Assembly (NCBI RefSeq): GCF_010730195.1
Contig: NZ_AP022613.1
Coordinates: 2,294,001-2,358,000, forward strand
DNA length: 64,000 nucleotides
From: Mycobacterium conspicuum
GTDB taxonomy: Bacteria; Actinomycetota; Actinomycetes; Mycobacteriales; Mycobacteriaceae
Direction: 5' to 3'
A model generated the notes under the pieces. That model was not told where the DNA came from and did no database searches. It worked only from the letters and a program-made list of their open reading frames with translations. The translations under genes were made by a program, and so were the position numbers. This document shows, in pieces, positions 8,483-17,220 of this stretch. The first letter of the stretch is position 1; the number at the start of each line of letters is the position of its first letter.

Positions 8483-9499
8483 ATGAACCTTGGTGATCTG
8501 ACCAACCTCGTCGAAAAGCCTTTGGCGGCGGTGTCCAACATCATCAACACCCCCAATTCGGCGGGGCGATATCGGCCGTTCTATCTGCGCAACCTGCTCG
8601 ACGCGGTGCAGGGCCGGACGCTGGCGGACGCGGTGCAGGGCAGGACGATCCTCATCACCGGCGGCTCGTCGGGCATCGGCGCGGCGGCCGCCAAAAAAAT
8701 CGCGGAGGCCGGCGGCGAGGTGGTGCTGGTCGCGCGCACCCAGGAGAAGCTCGAAGAGGTCGCCGATGAGATACGGGAGGACGGCGGCACGGCCCACGTC
8801 TACCCGTGCGACCTGTCCGACATGGACGCCATCGCCGCCATGGCCGACAAGGTGCTCGCCGACCTGGGCGGCGTCGACGTGCTGGTCAACAACGCGGGCC
8901 GGTCGATTCGCCGCTCCCTGGCGCTGTCCTACGACCGCATCCACGACTATCAGCGCACCATGCAGCTGAACTACCTGGGCGCGGTCCAGCTCATCCTCAA
9001 GTTCATCCCCGGGATGCGAGAGCGCGGCTACGGCCACATCGTCAACGTGTCCTCGGTCGGCGTGCAGACCCGTGCCCCGCGCTTCGGTGCCTACATCGCC
9101 AGCAAAGCCGCGCTGGACAGCCTGTGCGACGCGCTGCAGGCCGAGGTGGTCACCGACGACGTCAAATTCACCACCGTGCACATGGCGCTGGTGCGCACGC
9201 CGATGATCGGCCCAACCACCATCTACGACAAATTCCCCACCCTCACACCGGATCAGGCGGCCACCGTGATCACCGACGCGATCGTGCACCGGCCGCGACG
9301 GGCCAGTTCGCCATTTGGTCAGTTCGCCGCCGTCGCCGACGCCGTCAACCCGGCGGTGATGGACCGGGTACGCAACCGCGCCTTCGGCATGTTCGAGGAC
9401 TCGGATGCGGCTAAGGGCGCCGAATCTGGTTCCGGCGCAACAGAATTCGACAAGCGCAGCGAAACGTTCGTCCGCGCGACCCGAGGGATCCATTGGTGA
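8483..9499 (+). CDS. Short-chain dehydrogenase / fatty acyl-CoA reductase-like (Rv1543-like)
   Basis: This 338-residue NAD(P)-dependent short-chain dehydrogenase has a strong ribosome binding site (AAGGAG, 8468-8473). The cofactor motif TGGSSGIG is at 59-66, NNAG near 140, and the catalytic Tyr-Lys are Y204 and K208 in GAYIASKAA. The first 55 residues (MNLGDLTNLVEKPLAAVSNI) and the tail SETFVRATRGIHW are hallmarks of the Rv1543 family, annotated as a possible fatty acyl-CoA reductase. A small internal tandem repeat, DAVQGRTLADAVQGRT, is visible near residue 40. It is followed after 4 bases by a second dehydrogenase. Confidence 0.9.
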   Translation: MNLGDLTNLVEKPLAAVSNIINTPNSAGRYRPFYLRNLLDAVQGRTLADAVQGRTILITGGSSGIGAAAAKKIAEAGGEVVLVARTQEKLEEVADEIREDGGTAHVYPCDLSDMDAIAAMADKVLADLGGVDVLVNNAGRSIRRSLALSYDRIHDYQRTMQLNYLGAVQLILKFIPGMRERGYGHIVNVSSVGVQTRAPRFGAYIASKAALDSLCDALQAEVVTDDVKFTTVHMALVRTPMIGPTTIYDKFPTLTPDQAATVITDAIVHRPRRASSPFGQFAAVADAVNPAVMDRVRNRAFGMFEDSDAAKGAESGSGATEFDKRSETFVRATRGIHW

Positions 9500-9503
9500 T
9501 CTT

Positions 9504-10307
9504 ATGAGCCTTCCCAAACCGAACACGCAGAGCACCGTCGTCATCACCGGCGCCTCCTCGGGCATCGGCACCGAGCTGGCCCGCGGCCTGGCCCGCCGGG
9601 GTTTCCCGCTGCTGCTGGTGGCGCGGCGCCGCGAGCGCCTCGATGAGCTGGCCAACGAGGTGGGCCAGGAGTATTCGGTCGGGGTCGAGGTCATGCCGCT
9701 GGACCTCAGCGTCGCCGCGTCGCGCCGGAAATTGGCCGACCGCCTGCACAAGGAGCCGATCGCCGGGCTGTGCAACAGCGCGGGCTTCGGCACCAGTGGG
9801 GTCTTCCACGAGCTGCCGGTGGAACGCGAAAGCGAAGAGGTCACCCTCAATGCGCTGGTGTTGATGGAACTGACCCACGCGGCGCTGCCCGGCATGGTGG
9901 AGCGCGGCGCGGGCGCGGTGATGAACATCGCGTCGATAGCCGGATTCCAGCCGATTCCCTACATGGCCGTGTACTCGGCCACCAAGGCCTTCGTGCAGAC
10001 CTTCTCCGAGGCCATCCACGAGGAGCTGCACGGGACGGGGGTCTCGGTGACGGTGCTGTGTCCGGGCCCGGTGCCCACCGAGTGGGCCGAGATCGCCAAC
10101 GCCGAGCGGTTCAGCATTCCGGCGGCCCAGGTCTCGCCGCAAGACGTGGCCGAGGCCGCGATCAACGGCATGCTCGCCGGCAAGCGCAGCGTGGTGCCCG
10201 GCGTGGTGCCCAAGGTGGTCAGCACCGGGGGGCGCTACGTGCCGCGCACGCTGCTGCTGCCGGCGATCCGGATCGGCAACCGGTTCCGCGGCGGGCCCAG
10301 CCGGTAA
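9504..10307 (+). CDS. Short-chain dehydrogenase (Rv1544-like)
   Basis: This 267-residue classical SDR has the cofactor motif TGASSGIG at 15-22, CNSAGFG near residue 90 and the catalytic YSATK (Y157, K161). The tail RIGNRFRGGPSR and the length agree with Rv1544. The ATG at 9504 lies four bases after the previous SDR, so the pair is an operon. It is probably a ketoreductase acting on a lipid or acyl substrate, but nothing in the sequence fixes this. Confidence 0.9.
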   Translation: MSLPKPNTQSTVVITGASSGIGTELARGLARRGFPLLLVARRRERLDELANEVGQEYSVGVEVMPLDLSVAASRRKLADRLHKEPIAGLCNSAGFGTSGVFHELPVERESEEVTLNALVLMELTHAALPGMVERGAGAVMNIASIAGFQPIPYMAVYSATKAFVQTFSEAIHEELHGTGVSVTVLCPGPVPTEWAEIANAERFSIPAAQVSPQDVAEAAINGMLAGKRSVVPGVVPKVVSTGGRYVPRTLLLPAIRIGNRFRGGPSR

Positions 10308-10327
10308 TGACTGTGCGCGTGTGGATT

Positions 10328-10386
10328 TTGACTCTGCGCTGACGGCGGGCCCTACTCGCACTTTGCCGCCATAGCCGCAGAGTCAA
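10328..10386. repeat. Intergenic palindromic hairpin (11-bp arms)
   Basis: TTGACTCTGCG at 10328-10338 is the exact reverse complement of CGCAGAGTCAA at 10376-10386, with a 37-base loop. It lies 20 bases after the SDR stop and before the next gene. There is no T tract, so it need not be an intrinsic terminator. I recall similar palindromes recurring between mycobacterial genes, but that is memory only. Confidence 0.5.
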
Positions 10387-10412
10387 CCGCGTGTCGGTCG
10401 GGGGTGGTAGCC

Positions 10413-11261
10413 ATGCCAGGCATGGAGAAGCCATTTGTCGGCAGCGAGGCGGTGGCCGCCGGGGAGATCAGCCGCCATGAGTTGCGCACCTACTACCGCG
10501 CGATCATGCCGAACGTCTACCTGAAAAAGCGGGTCGAGCCGACGCTGCGGCAACGCAGCGTCGCCGCCTGGCTGTGGTCGCGGCGGGAGGCGGTGATAGC
10601 CGGCGCCGCCGCGTCGGCCATGCACGGCGCCAAGTGGGTCGACGACGGCGTGCCGGTCGAATTGATCTGGCGCAACGCGAGGGCGCCCGCCGGCGTCGTG
10701 ACGCGCCATCAAGCGCTGTCCGCGCACGAGTTCGAGCGGCTCCATGGTCTCCCGGTGACGACGCCGGAGCGCACCGCGTTCGACCTCGGCAGGCGCGGCG
10801 GCCTTACCCGTGCGGTTGCTCGGCTCGATGCGCTGGCCGCCGCCACCGACTTCAAGGTGAACGACGTCTTCGAACTGGCTGGCGCCCATCGGCATACGCG
10901 GGGCCTGCGTCAACTGGAGACCGCGCTGGATCTGGTCGACGGGGGAGCGCAATCGCCGAAGGAAACCTGGCTGAGGTTGCTCTTGATCAACGCGGGCTTC
11001 CCCAAACCGCGAACCCAGATCCCGGTGCTCGGGGCGGATGGCTTTCCGCGGTACTTCCTCGACATGGGCTGGGAAGACCGCATGCTGGCGGTCGAATACG
11101 ACGGCGAACAGCACTGGACCGACCCAGAGCAATACGCCTTCGACGTCGAACGCCAGGAGTATGTGGCCCACGTCGGCTGGACCGTGATCCGGGTGGTCTC
11201 GCGGCAGCGTCCGCGCGACGTGATTCGGCGAGTCCAGCACGCATGGGATGCGCTGCGCTAG
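10413..11261 (+). CDS. DUF559 / AbiEi-like protein with PD-(D/E)XK-type C-terminal domain
   Basis: This is a protein of about 282 residues in two parts. The N-terminal part (1-130) contains a short winged-helix-like stretch and LPVTTPERTAFDLGRRGGL, which is typical of AbiEi-like proteins. The C-terminal part (160-282) has SPKETWLRLLLINAGFPKPRTQ and MLAVEYDGEQHW, resembling the Vsr/DUF559 restriction-endonuclease-like fold with a candidate Asp-Glu pair. Proteins of this type are common and unstudied in mycobacteria. Nuclease activity is inference. It sits where M. tuberculosis has Rv1545. The ATG at 10413 is preferred because a GGGGG run lies at good spacing; a GTG at 10404 is an alternative. 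Confidence 0.7.
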   Translation: MPGMEKPFVGSEAVAAGEISRHELRTYYRAIMPNVYLKKRVEPTLRQRSVAAWLWSRREAVIAGAAASAMHGAKWVDDGVPVELIWRNARAPAGVVTRHQALSAHEFERLHGLPVTTPERTAFDLGRRGGLTRAVARLDALAAATDFKVNDVFELAGAHRHTRGLRQLETALDLVDGGAQSPKETWLRLLLINAGFPKPRTQIPVLGADGFPRYFLDMGWEDRMLAVEYDGEQHWTDPEQYAFDVERQEYVAHVGWTVIRVVSRQRPRDVIRRVQHAWDALR

Positions 11262-11284
11262 CTAGTCACCGCTATTCTCGGCCG

Positions 11285-11716
11285 GTGGCTGCCGTGGAGA
11301 TGACGATGGACGTGCCGATGAGCCCCCAGGACATGTGGGATCACGTCGCGGACCTGTCGGATCTGGGCAGCTGGCTGGTGATGCACGAGGCGTGGCGCAG
11401 CGAGCTGCCCGACGAGATCACCGAGGGCACCCAGGTCGTCGGCGTCGCACGTTCCAAGGGTCTGCGCAACCGGGTGACCTGGACGGTCACCACGTGGGAC
11501 CCGCCGCACGAGGTCGCCATGTCGGGCTCCGGCAAGGGCGGGGCAAAGTACGGTGTGCGGCTCACCGTGCAACCCAGCGACGACGGATCCACCCTGGGCC
11601 TGCGCCTTGAGCTGGGCGGCCGCGCGCTGTTCGGTCCGGTGGGTGCGGCCGCGGCCCGCGCCGTCCGGTGCGACGTCGAGAAGTCGCTCAAGCGGTTCGT
11701 CGAGCGGTACGGCTAA
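11285..11716 (+). CDS. SRPBCC (polyketide cyclase/START-like) protein, Rv1546-like
   Basis: This 143-residue small hydrophobic-pocket protein matches Rv1546 in length and start when the GTG at 11285 is used (VAAVEMTMDVPMSPQDMW). Recognisable parts are the DMWDHVADLSDLGSWLV opening and the C-terminal helix GAAAARAVRCDVEKSLKRF. SRPBCC proteins bind or modify hydrophobic ligands; the ligand here is unknown. It stands alone before dnaE1. Confidence 0.88.
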   Translation: MAAVEMTMDVPMSPQDMWDHVADLSDLGSWLVMHEAWRSELPDEITEGTQVVGVARSKGLRNRVTWTVTTWDPPHEVAMSGSGKGGAKYGVRLTVQPSDDGSTLGLRLELGGRALFGPVGAAAARAVRCDVEKSLKRFVERYG

Positions 11717-11773
11717 GACACGTTCGCGACACGCCCGGAACACGTCGGTGTCCGGTCATAGACTGGCGTCCCT

Positions 11774-14700
11774 ATGAGTCAGTCGTCCTTCGTGCACCTG
11801 CATAACCACACCGAGTACTCGATGCTGGACGGTGCCGCGAAGATCACCCCCATGCTCGCCGAGGTGGAGCGCCTGGGAATGCCGGCGATCGGGATGACCG
11901 ACCACGGAAACATGTTCGGCGCCAGCGAGTTCTACAACGCGGCGACCGCGGCCGGGGTCAAGCCGATCATCGGCGTCGAGGCCTATGTCGCCCCCGCTTC
12001 CCGTTTCGATACCCGACGGATCCTGTGGGGCGATCCCAGCCAGAAGGCCGACGACGTCTCCGGCGGCGGCTCGTACACGCACCTGACGATGGTCGCCGAG
12101 AACGCCACCGGCCTGCGCAACCTGTTCAAGCTGTCCTCGCTGGCGTCCTTCGAGGGCCAGCTGGGCAAGTGGTCGCGGATGGACGCCGAGCTGATCGCCG
12201 AAAACGCCGCCGGCATCATCGCCACGACCGGGTGCCCGTCCGGCGAGGTGCAGACCCGGCTGCGGCTGGGCCACGACCGCGAGGCTTTGGAGTCGGCCGC
12301 CAAGTGGCGAGAGATCTTCGGGCCCGACAACTACTTCCTCGAGCTGATGGATCACGGGCTGAGCATCGAGCAGCGGGTCCGCGAGGGACTGCTCGAGATC
12401 GGCCGCAAGCTCGGCATCCCGCCGCTGGCCACCAACGACTGCCACTACGTCACCCGCGACGCCGCCCACAACCACGAGGCGCTGTTGTGCGTGCAGACCG
12501 GCAAGACGCTCTCGGACCCGAACCGGTTCAAGTTCGACGGCGACGGCTACTACCTCAAGTCGGCCGCCGAGATGCGTCAGCTGTGGGACGCCGACGTTCC
12601 CGGCGCCTGCGACTCCACGCTGCTGATCGCCGAGCGGGTGCAGTCCTACGCCGACGTGTGGGAACCACGCGACCGGATGCCGGTCTTCCCGGTGCCCGAG
12701 GGGCACGACCAGGCGTCCTGGCTGCGCCACGAGGTGGATGCCGGGCTGCGCCGGCGGTTCCCCGCCGGCCCCGCAAACAATTACCAAGAGCGGGCGGCCT
12801 ACGAGATCGACGTCATCTGCGCCAAGGGCTTCCCGTCCTACTTCCTGATCGTCGCCGACCTGATCAACTACGCACGCTCGGTCGGCATCCGCGTCGGGCC
12901 GGGCCGCGGCTCGGCCGCCGGCTCGCTGGTGGCCTACGCGCTGGGCATCACCGACATCGACCCGATCCCGCACGGGCTGCTGTTCGAGCGGTTCCTCAAC
13001 CCCGAGCGCACGTCGATGCCCGACATCGACATCGACTTCGACGACCGTCGCCGCGGCGAGATGGTGCGCTACGCCGCCGACAAGTGGGGCTCCGACCGCG
13101 TCGCCCAGGTCATCACCTTCGGCACCATTAAAACCAAAGCGGCGCTGAAGGATTCGGCCCGGATCCATTACGGCCAGCCCGGCTTCGCGATCGCCGACCG
13201 CATCACCAAGGCGCTGCCGCCGGCGATCATGGCCAAGGACATTCCGCTGTCGGGCATCACCGACCCGAACCACGAGCGGTACAAGGAAGCCGCCGAAGTC
13301 CGCGGCCTGATCGAAACCGATCCCGACGTGCGCACCATCTACCAGACCGCGCGCGGCCTGGAGGGCCTGATCCGCAACGCCGGCGTGCACGCCTGCGCGG
13401 TGATCATGAGCAGCGAGCCGCTGACCGAGGCCATCCCGTTGTGGAAGCGGCCCCAGGACGGGGCCATCATCACCGGCTGGGATTACCCGTCGTGCGAGGC
13501 CATCGGCCTGCTGAAGATGGACTTCCTGGGGCTGCGCAACCTGACGATCATCGGCGACGCGATCGAGAACATCAAGGCCAACAGGGGAATTGACCTCGAC
13601 CTGGAGTCGGTGCCGCTGGACGACAAGCCCACCTACGAGTTGCTGGGCCGCGGCGATACCTTGGGCGTGTTTCAACTCGACGGCGGGCCGATGCGCGACC
13701 TGCTGCGCCGCATGCAACCCACCGGCTTCGAGGACATCGTCGCGGTGCTCGCGCTGTACCGGCCCGGCCCGATGGGCATGAACGCCCACAACGACTACGC
13801 CGACCGCAAGAACAACCGGCAGGCCATCACGCCCATTCACCCCGAGCTCGAGGAGCCGCTGCGCGAGATCCTCGCCGAGACTTACGGTTTGATCGTTTAT
13901 CAAGAGCAGATCATGCGGATCGCGCAGAAGGTGGCCAGCTACTCGCTGGCCCGAGCCGACATTTTGCGCAAGGCCATGGGCAAGAAGAAGCGTGAGGTGC
14001 TGGAGAAGGAGTTCGAGGGCTTCTCGGAAGGCATGCAGGCCAACGGTTTTTCGGCCGGCGCGATTAAGGCGCTGTGGGACACCATCCTGCCGTTCGCCGA
14101 CTACGCGTTCAACAAGTCGCACGCCGCGGGCTATGGTCTGGTGTCGTATTGGACCGCGTATCTGAAGGCCAACTATCCCGGCGAGTACATGGCCGGCCTG
14201 CTCACCTCCGTCGGCGACGACAAGGACAAGGCCGCGGTCTATCTCGCCGATTGCCGCAAGCTCGGCATTACGGTGTTGCCGCCCGACGTCAACGAGTCCG
14301 GCCTGAACTTCGCGTCGGTGGGCGCCGACATCCGCTACGGGTTGGGCGCGGTGCGCAACGTCGGCGCCAACGTCGTCGGCTCGTTGATCCAAACCCGCAG
14401 CGACAAAGGCAAATTCACCGACTTCTCGGACTATCTGAACAAGATCGACATCTCGGCGTGCAACAAGAAGGTCACCGAGTCGCTGATCAAGGCCGGCGCG
14501 TTCGATTCGCTGGGGCATTCGCGCAAGGGCCTGTTCCTGGTGCACACCGACGCGGTGGATTCGGTGCTCGGCACCAAGAAGGCCGAGGCGATCGGGCAGT
14601 TCGACCTGTTCGGTGGCTCCGGGGACGCGGGTGATGCTGGAGACCCCGTGTTCACCATCAAGGTGCCCGATGACGAGTGGGAGGACAAGCACAAGCTGGC

Positions 14701-15316
14701 CCTCGAGCGCGAGATGCTGGGGCTGTACGTGTCCGGGCATCCGCTCAACGGCGTCGCGCACCTGCTGAGCGCCCAGGTGGACACCGCGATTCCGGCGATC
14801 CTGGACGGTGATGTTCCCAACGACAGCCTGGTGCGGGTGGGCGGCATCCTGGCGTCGGTGAACCGGCGGGTCAACAAGAACGGAATGCCTTGGGCGTCAG
14901 CGCAATTGGAAGACCTCACCGGTGGCATCGAGGTGATGTTCTTCCCGCACGCCTACTCGGCCTACGGGGCCGAGATCGCCGACGACGCGGTGGTGCTGGT
15001 CAACGCCAAGGTCGCGGTCCGTGACGACCGGATTTCGCTGATCGCCAACGAGCTTGTGGTGCCGGACTTTTCGGCCGCGCGGGTGGATCGGCCGCTGGCG
15101 GTGAGCCTGCCCACCCGGCAGTGCACCCTGGACAAGGTGAGCGCGCTCAAGCAGGTGCTGGCGCGCCACCCCGGCACCTCGCAGGTGCATCTGCGGCTGA
15201 TCAGCGGGGAACGGATCACCACCTTAGAGCTGGACGCCTCGCTGCGGGTGACGCTCTCGCCGGCGCTGATGGGTGATCTGAAGGCGCTGCTCGGTCCGGG
15301 GTGCCTGGGCGGATAG
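11774..15316 (+). CDS. dnaE1: DNA polymerase III alpha subunit, replicative (DnaE1)
   Basis: This is the catalytic subunit of the replicative DNA polymerase, 1180 residues (M. tuberculosis DnaE1 has 1184). The N-terminal PHP domain (1-275) keeps the metal-binding HLHNHTEYSMLDG, MTDHGNM and DCHYV elements, so its proofreading exonuclease should be intact as in other mycobacteria. The polymerase core has GPGRGSAAGS and the catalytic aspartates in PDIDIDFDD (about 416-423). GVHACAVIM, the helix-hairpin-helix region and the C-terminal OB fold (VRVGGILASVNRRVN) follow in the usual order. The next conserved gene is Rv1558-like, so the M. tuberculosis genes Rv1548c-Rv1557 are not here. Confidence 0.98.
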   Translation: MSQSSFVHLHNHTEYSMLDGAAKITPMLAEVERLGMPAIGMTDHGNMFGASEFYNAATAAGVKPIIGVEAYVAPASRFDTRRILWGDPSQKADDVSGGGSYTHLTMVAENATGLRNLFKLSSLASFEGQLGKWSRMDAELIAENAAGIIATTGCPSGEVQTRLRLGHDREALESAAKWREIFGPDNYFLELMDHGLSIEQRVREGLLEIGRKLGIPPLATNDCHYVTRDAAHNHEALLCVQTGKTLSDPNRFKFDGDGYYLKSAAEMRQLWDADVPGACDSTLLIAERVQSYADVWEPRDRMPVFPVPEGHDQASWLRHEVDAGLRRRFPAGPANNYQERAAYEIDVICAKGFPSYFLIVADLINYARSVGIRVGPGRGSAAGSLVAYALGITDIDPIPHGLLFERFLNPERTSMPDIDIDFDDRRRGEMVRYAADKWGSDRVAQVITFGTIKTKAALKDSARIHYGQPGFAIADRITKALPPAIMAKDIPLSGITDPNHERYKEAAEVRGLIETDPDVRTIYQTARGLEGLIRNAGVHACAVIMSSEPLTEAIPLWKRPQDGAIITGWDYPSCEAIGLLKMDFLGLRNLTIIGDAIENIKANRGIDLDLESVPLDDKPTYELLGRGDTLGVFQLDGGPMRDLLRRMQPTGFEDIVAVLALYRPGPMGMNAHNDYADRKNNRQAITPIHPELEEPLREILAETYGLIVYQEQIMRIAQKVASYSLARADILRKAMGKKKREVLEKEFEGFSEGMQANGFSAGAIKALWDTILPFADYAFNKSHAAGYGLVSYWTAYLKANYPGEYMAGLLTSVGDDKDKAAVYLADCRKLGITVLPPDVNESGLNFASVGADIRYGLGAVRNVGANVVGSLIQTRSDKGKFTDFSDYLNKIDISACNKKVTESLIKAGAFDSLGHSRKGLFLVHTDAVDSVLGTKKAEAIGQFDLFGGSGDAGDAGDPVFTIKVPDDEWEDKHKLALEREMLGLYVSGHPLNGVAHLLSAQVDTAIPAILDGDVPNDSLVRVGGILASVNRRVNKNGMPWASAQLEDLTGGIEVMFFPHAYSAYGAEIADDAVVLVNAKVAVRDDRISLIANELVVPDFSAARVDRPLAVSLPTRQCTLDKVSALKQVLARHPGTSQVHLRLISGERITTLELDASLRVTLSPALMGDLKALLGPGCLGG

Positions 15317-15401
15317 TTCGCGCAGTTGGCGCTCGCGACGACAGGTTGAGGTTGTCGGCAGCGGTCGCTGATGCGGGTGGCCTCGTCGTAATGTGGTTGG
15401 C

Positions 15402-15839
15402 ATGCCCCTTTCAGGTGAATACGCACCCAGCCCGTTAGATTGGTCCCGCGAACAGGCCGACAAGTACGTCGAATCCGGCGGAACCGACGGCACCGATCTG
15501 AACGGCATGCCCGTCATCCTGCTGACCACCGTCGGGGCCAAGACCGGCAAACTTCGCAAGACCCCGCTGATGCGGGTCGAGCACGACGGCGAGTACGCGA
15601 TCGTCGCGTCGCTGGGCGGGGCGCCGAAGCACCCGGTCTGGTACTACAACGTGGCGAAGAACCCGCGGGTCGAGCTGCAGGACGGCCCGGTCACCCGCGA
15701 TTACGACGCCCGCGAGGTGTTCGGCGAGGAGAAGGCGGTGTGGTGGGAGCGCGCGGTGGCGGCCTATCCGCCCTACGCCGACTACCAGAAGAAGACCGAC
15801 CGCCAGATTCCGGTGTTCGTGCTGACCCCGGTTGGCTGA
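15402..15839 (+). CDS. Deazaflavin (F420)-dependent nitroreductase family protein, Rv1558-like
   Basis: This 145-residue protein belongs to the Ddn family of split-barrel F420-binding proteins. LLTTVGAKTGKLRKTPLM (about residues 38-55) is the family signature and NPVWYYN-like HPVWYYNVAKNP follows. Such enzymes reduce nitroaromatics or quinones with F420H2. The start at ATG 15402 gives MPLSGEYAPSPLDW, as in Rv1558. It is followed within 35 bases by ilvA on the same strand. Confidence 0.92.
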   Translation: MPLSGEYAPSPLDWSREQADKYVESGGTDGTDLNGMPVILLTTVGAKTGKLRKTPLMRVEHDGEYAIVASLGGAPKHPVWYYNVAKNPRVELQDGPVTRDYDAREVFGEEKAVWWERAVAAYPPYADYQKKTDRQIPVFVLTPVG

Positions 15840-15873
15840 ATCCGCCGGTTGGGCGGCATGGCACCATTGATCG

Positions 15874-17154
15874 GTGTCCGCTTCACTGAGCCAGAGTAGG
15901 TCACCGCTGCCGCCGTTGAACGCGGCGGACATTGACGACGCGGCAAAGCGGATCGCTCCCATCATCACGCCGACCCCGTTGCAGCTCAGCGATCGGCTCT
16001 CGGCGATCACCGGCGCGCGGGTCTACCTCAAACGCGAAGACCTGCAGGTGGTGCGCTCGTACAAGCTGCGGGGCGCCTACAACTTGATGGTGCAGCTGAC
16101 CGAGGAGGAGACGGCCGCCGGCGTGGTCTGCTCCTCGGCCGGCAACCACGCGCAGGGCTTCGCGTATGCGTGTCGGACGCTGGGCGTGCACGGCCGGGTC
16201 TACGTGCCGGCCAAAACGCCCAAGCAGAAGCGCGACCGAATCCGCTACCACGGCGGCGAGTTCATCGAGCTGATCGTGGGCGGATCGACCTACGATCTGG
16301 CCGCCGAGGCCGCGCTCGCCGACGTCGAGCGCACCGGCGCCACGCTGGTGCCGCCCTACGACGACCCGCGCACCATGGCTGGCCAGGGCACCATCGCGGT
16401 CGAAGTGCTCGAGCAACTCGGCGAGCCCGACCTGATGGTGGTGCCCGTCGGCGGCGGCGGCTGCATCGCCGGGATCACCACCTATCTGGCCGAGCGCACC
16501 ACGGACACCGCGGTGCTCGGGATCGAGCCGGCCGGCGCCGCCGCGATGATGGCCGCGCTGGCCGCCGGCGAGCCGGTGACGCTGGACCACGTCGACCAAT
16601 TCGTCGACGGCGCCGCCGTGAAGCGGGCCGGCACGCTGACCTACGCCGCGCTGGCCGCCGCCGGCGACATGGCGTCGATCAGCACCGTCGACGAGGGCGC
16701 GGTGTGCACCGCGATGCTGGATCTCTACCAGCACGAGGGCATCATCGCCGAGCCGGCGGGCGCGCTGTCGGTGGCGGGGCTGCTGGAAACCGACATCGAG
16801 CCCGGGTCGACCGTGGTGTGCCTCATCTCGGGCGGCAACAACGACGTGTCGCGCTACGGCGAGGTGCTGGAGCGCTCGCTGATCCATCTCGGCCTCAAGC
16901 ACTACTTCCTGGTGGACTTCCCGCAGGAGCCGGGCGCGCTTCGGCGCTTCCTCGACGAGGTGCTCGGACCCAACGACGACATCACCCTGTTCGAGTACGT
17001 CAAGCGCAACAACCGCGAGACCGGCGAGGCGCTGGTGGGCGTCGAACTGGGGTCGGCGGCCGACCTGGACGGCTTGCTGGCGCGGATGCGGGCGACGGAC
17101 CTGCACGTCGAAACCCTCGAGCCCGGTTCGCCCGCGTACCGCTACCTGCTGTAG
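15874..17154 (+). CDS. ilvA: Threonine dehydratase (threonine ammonia-lyase), biosynthetic
   Basis: This 426-residue PLP enzyme deaminates threonine to 2-oxobutyrate, the first step of isoleucine synthesis. The PLP lysine is K64 in VRSYKLRGAYN. SSAGNHAQG near 87-95 binds the substrate and GGGGCIAG binds the phosphate. The C-terminal 90 residues form a single short ACT-like regulatory domain (HYFLVDFPQEPGALRRFL), so isoleucine feedback is plausible. It starts at GTG and ends in AYRYLL like Rv1559. Confidence 0.97.
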   Translation: MSASLSQSRSPLPPLNAADIDDAAKRIAPIITPTPLQLSDRLSAITGARVYLKREDLQVVRSYKLRGAYNLMVQLTEEETAAGVVCSSAGNHAQGFAYACRTLGVHGRVYVPAKTPKQKRDRIRYHGGEFIELIVGGSTYDLAAEAALADVERTGATLVPPYDDPRTMAGQGTIAVEVLEQLGEPDLMVVPVGGGGCIAGITTYLAERTTDTAVLGIEPAGAAAMMAALAAGEPVTLDHVDQFVDGAAVKRAGTLTYAALAAAGDMASISTVDEGAVCTAMLDLYQHEGIIAEPAGALSVAGLLETDIEPGSTVVCLISGGNNDVSRYGEVLERSLIHLGLKHYFLVDFPQEPGALRRFLDEVLGPNDDITLFEYVKRNNRETGEALVGVELGSAADLDGLLARMRATDLHVETLEPGSPAYRYLL

Positions 17155-17160
17155 CCCGGC

Positions 17161-17220
17161 GCGAGCGTCCTCATCTGTACGCGCTTTACGGTGTGTCGCC
17201 GTACATTTGAGCGCGCTCGC
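17161..17220. repeat. Nested palindromic hairpin after ilvA, possible bidirectional terminator
   Basis: The outer arms are GCGAGCG (17161-17167) and CGCTCGC (17214-17220), and the inner arms are TGTAC (17176-17180) and GTACA (17201-17205). The element begins 6 bases after the ilvA stop, and its right half forms the last codons of the convergent flavin-binding gene (RAQMYGDTP). There is no U tract. It may terminate or protect both transcripts. Confidence 0.45.

Noticed and set aside
11756..14761. A 1001-codon minus-strand frame inside dnaE1
   Set aside because: It is the antisense of a strongly conserved polymerase gene; the high third-position GC keeps this frame open.
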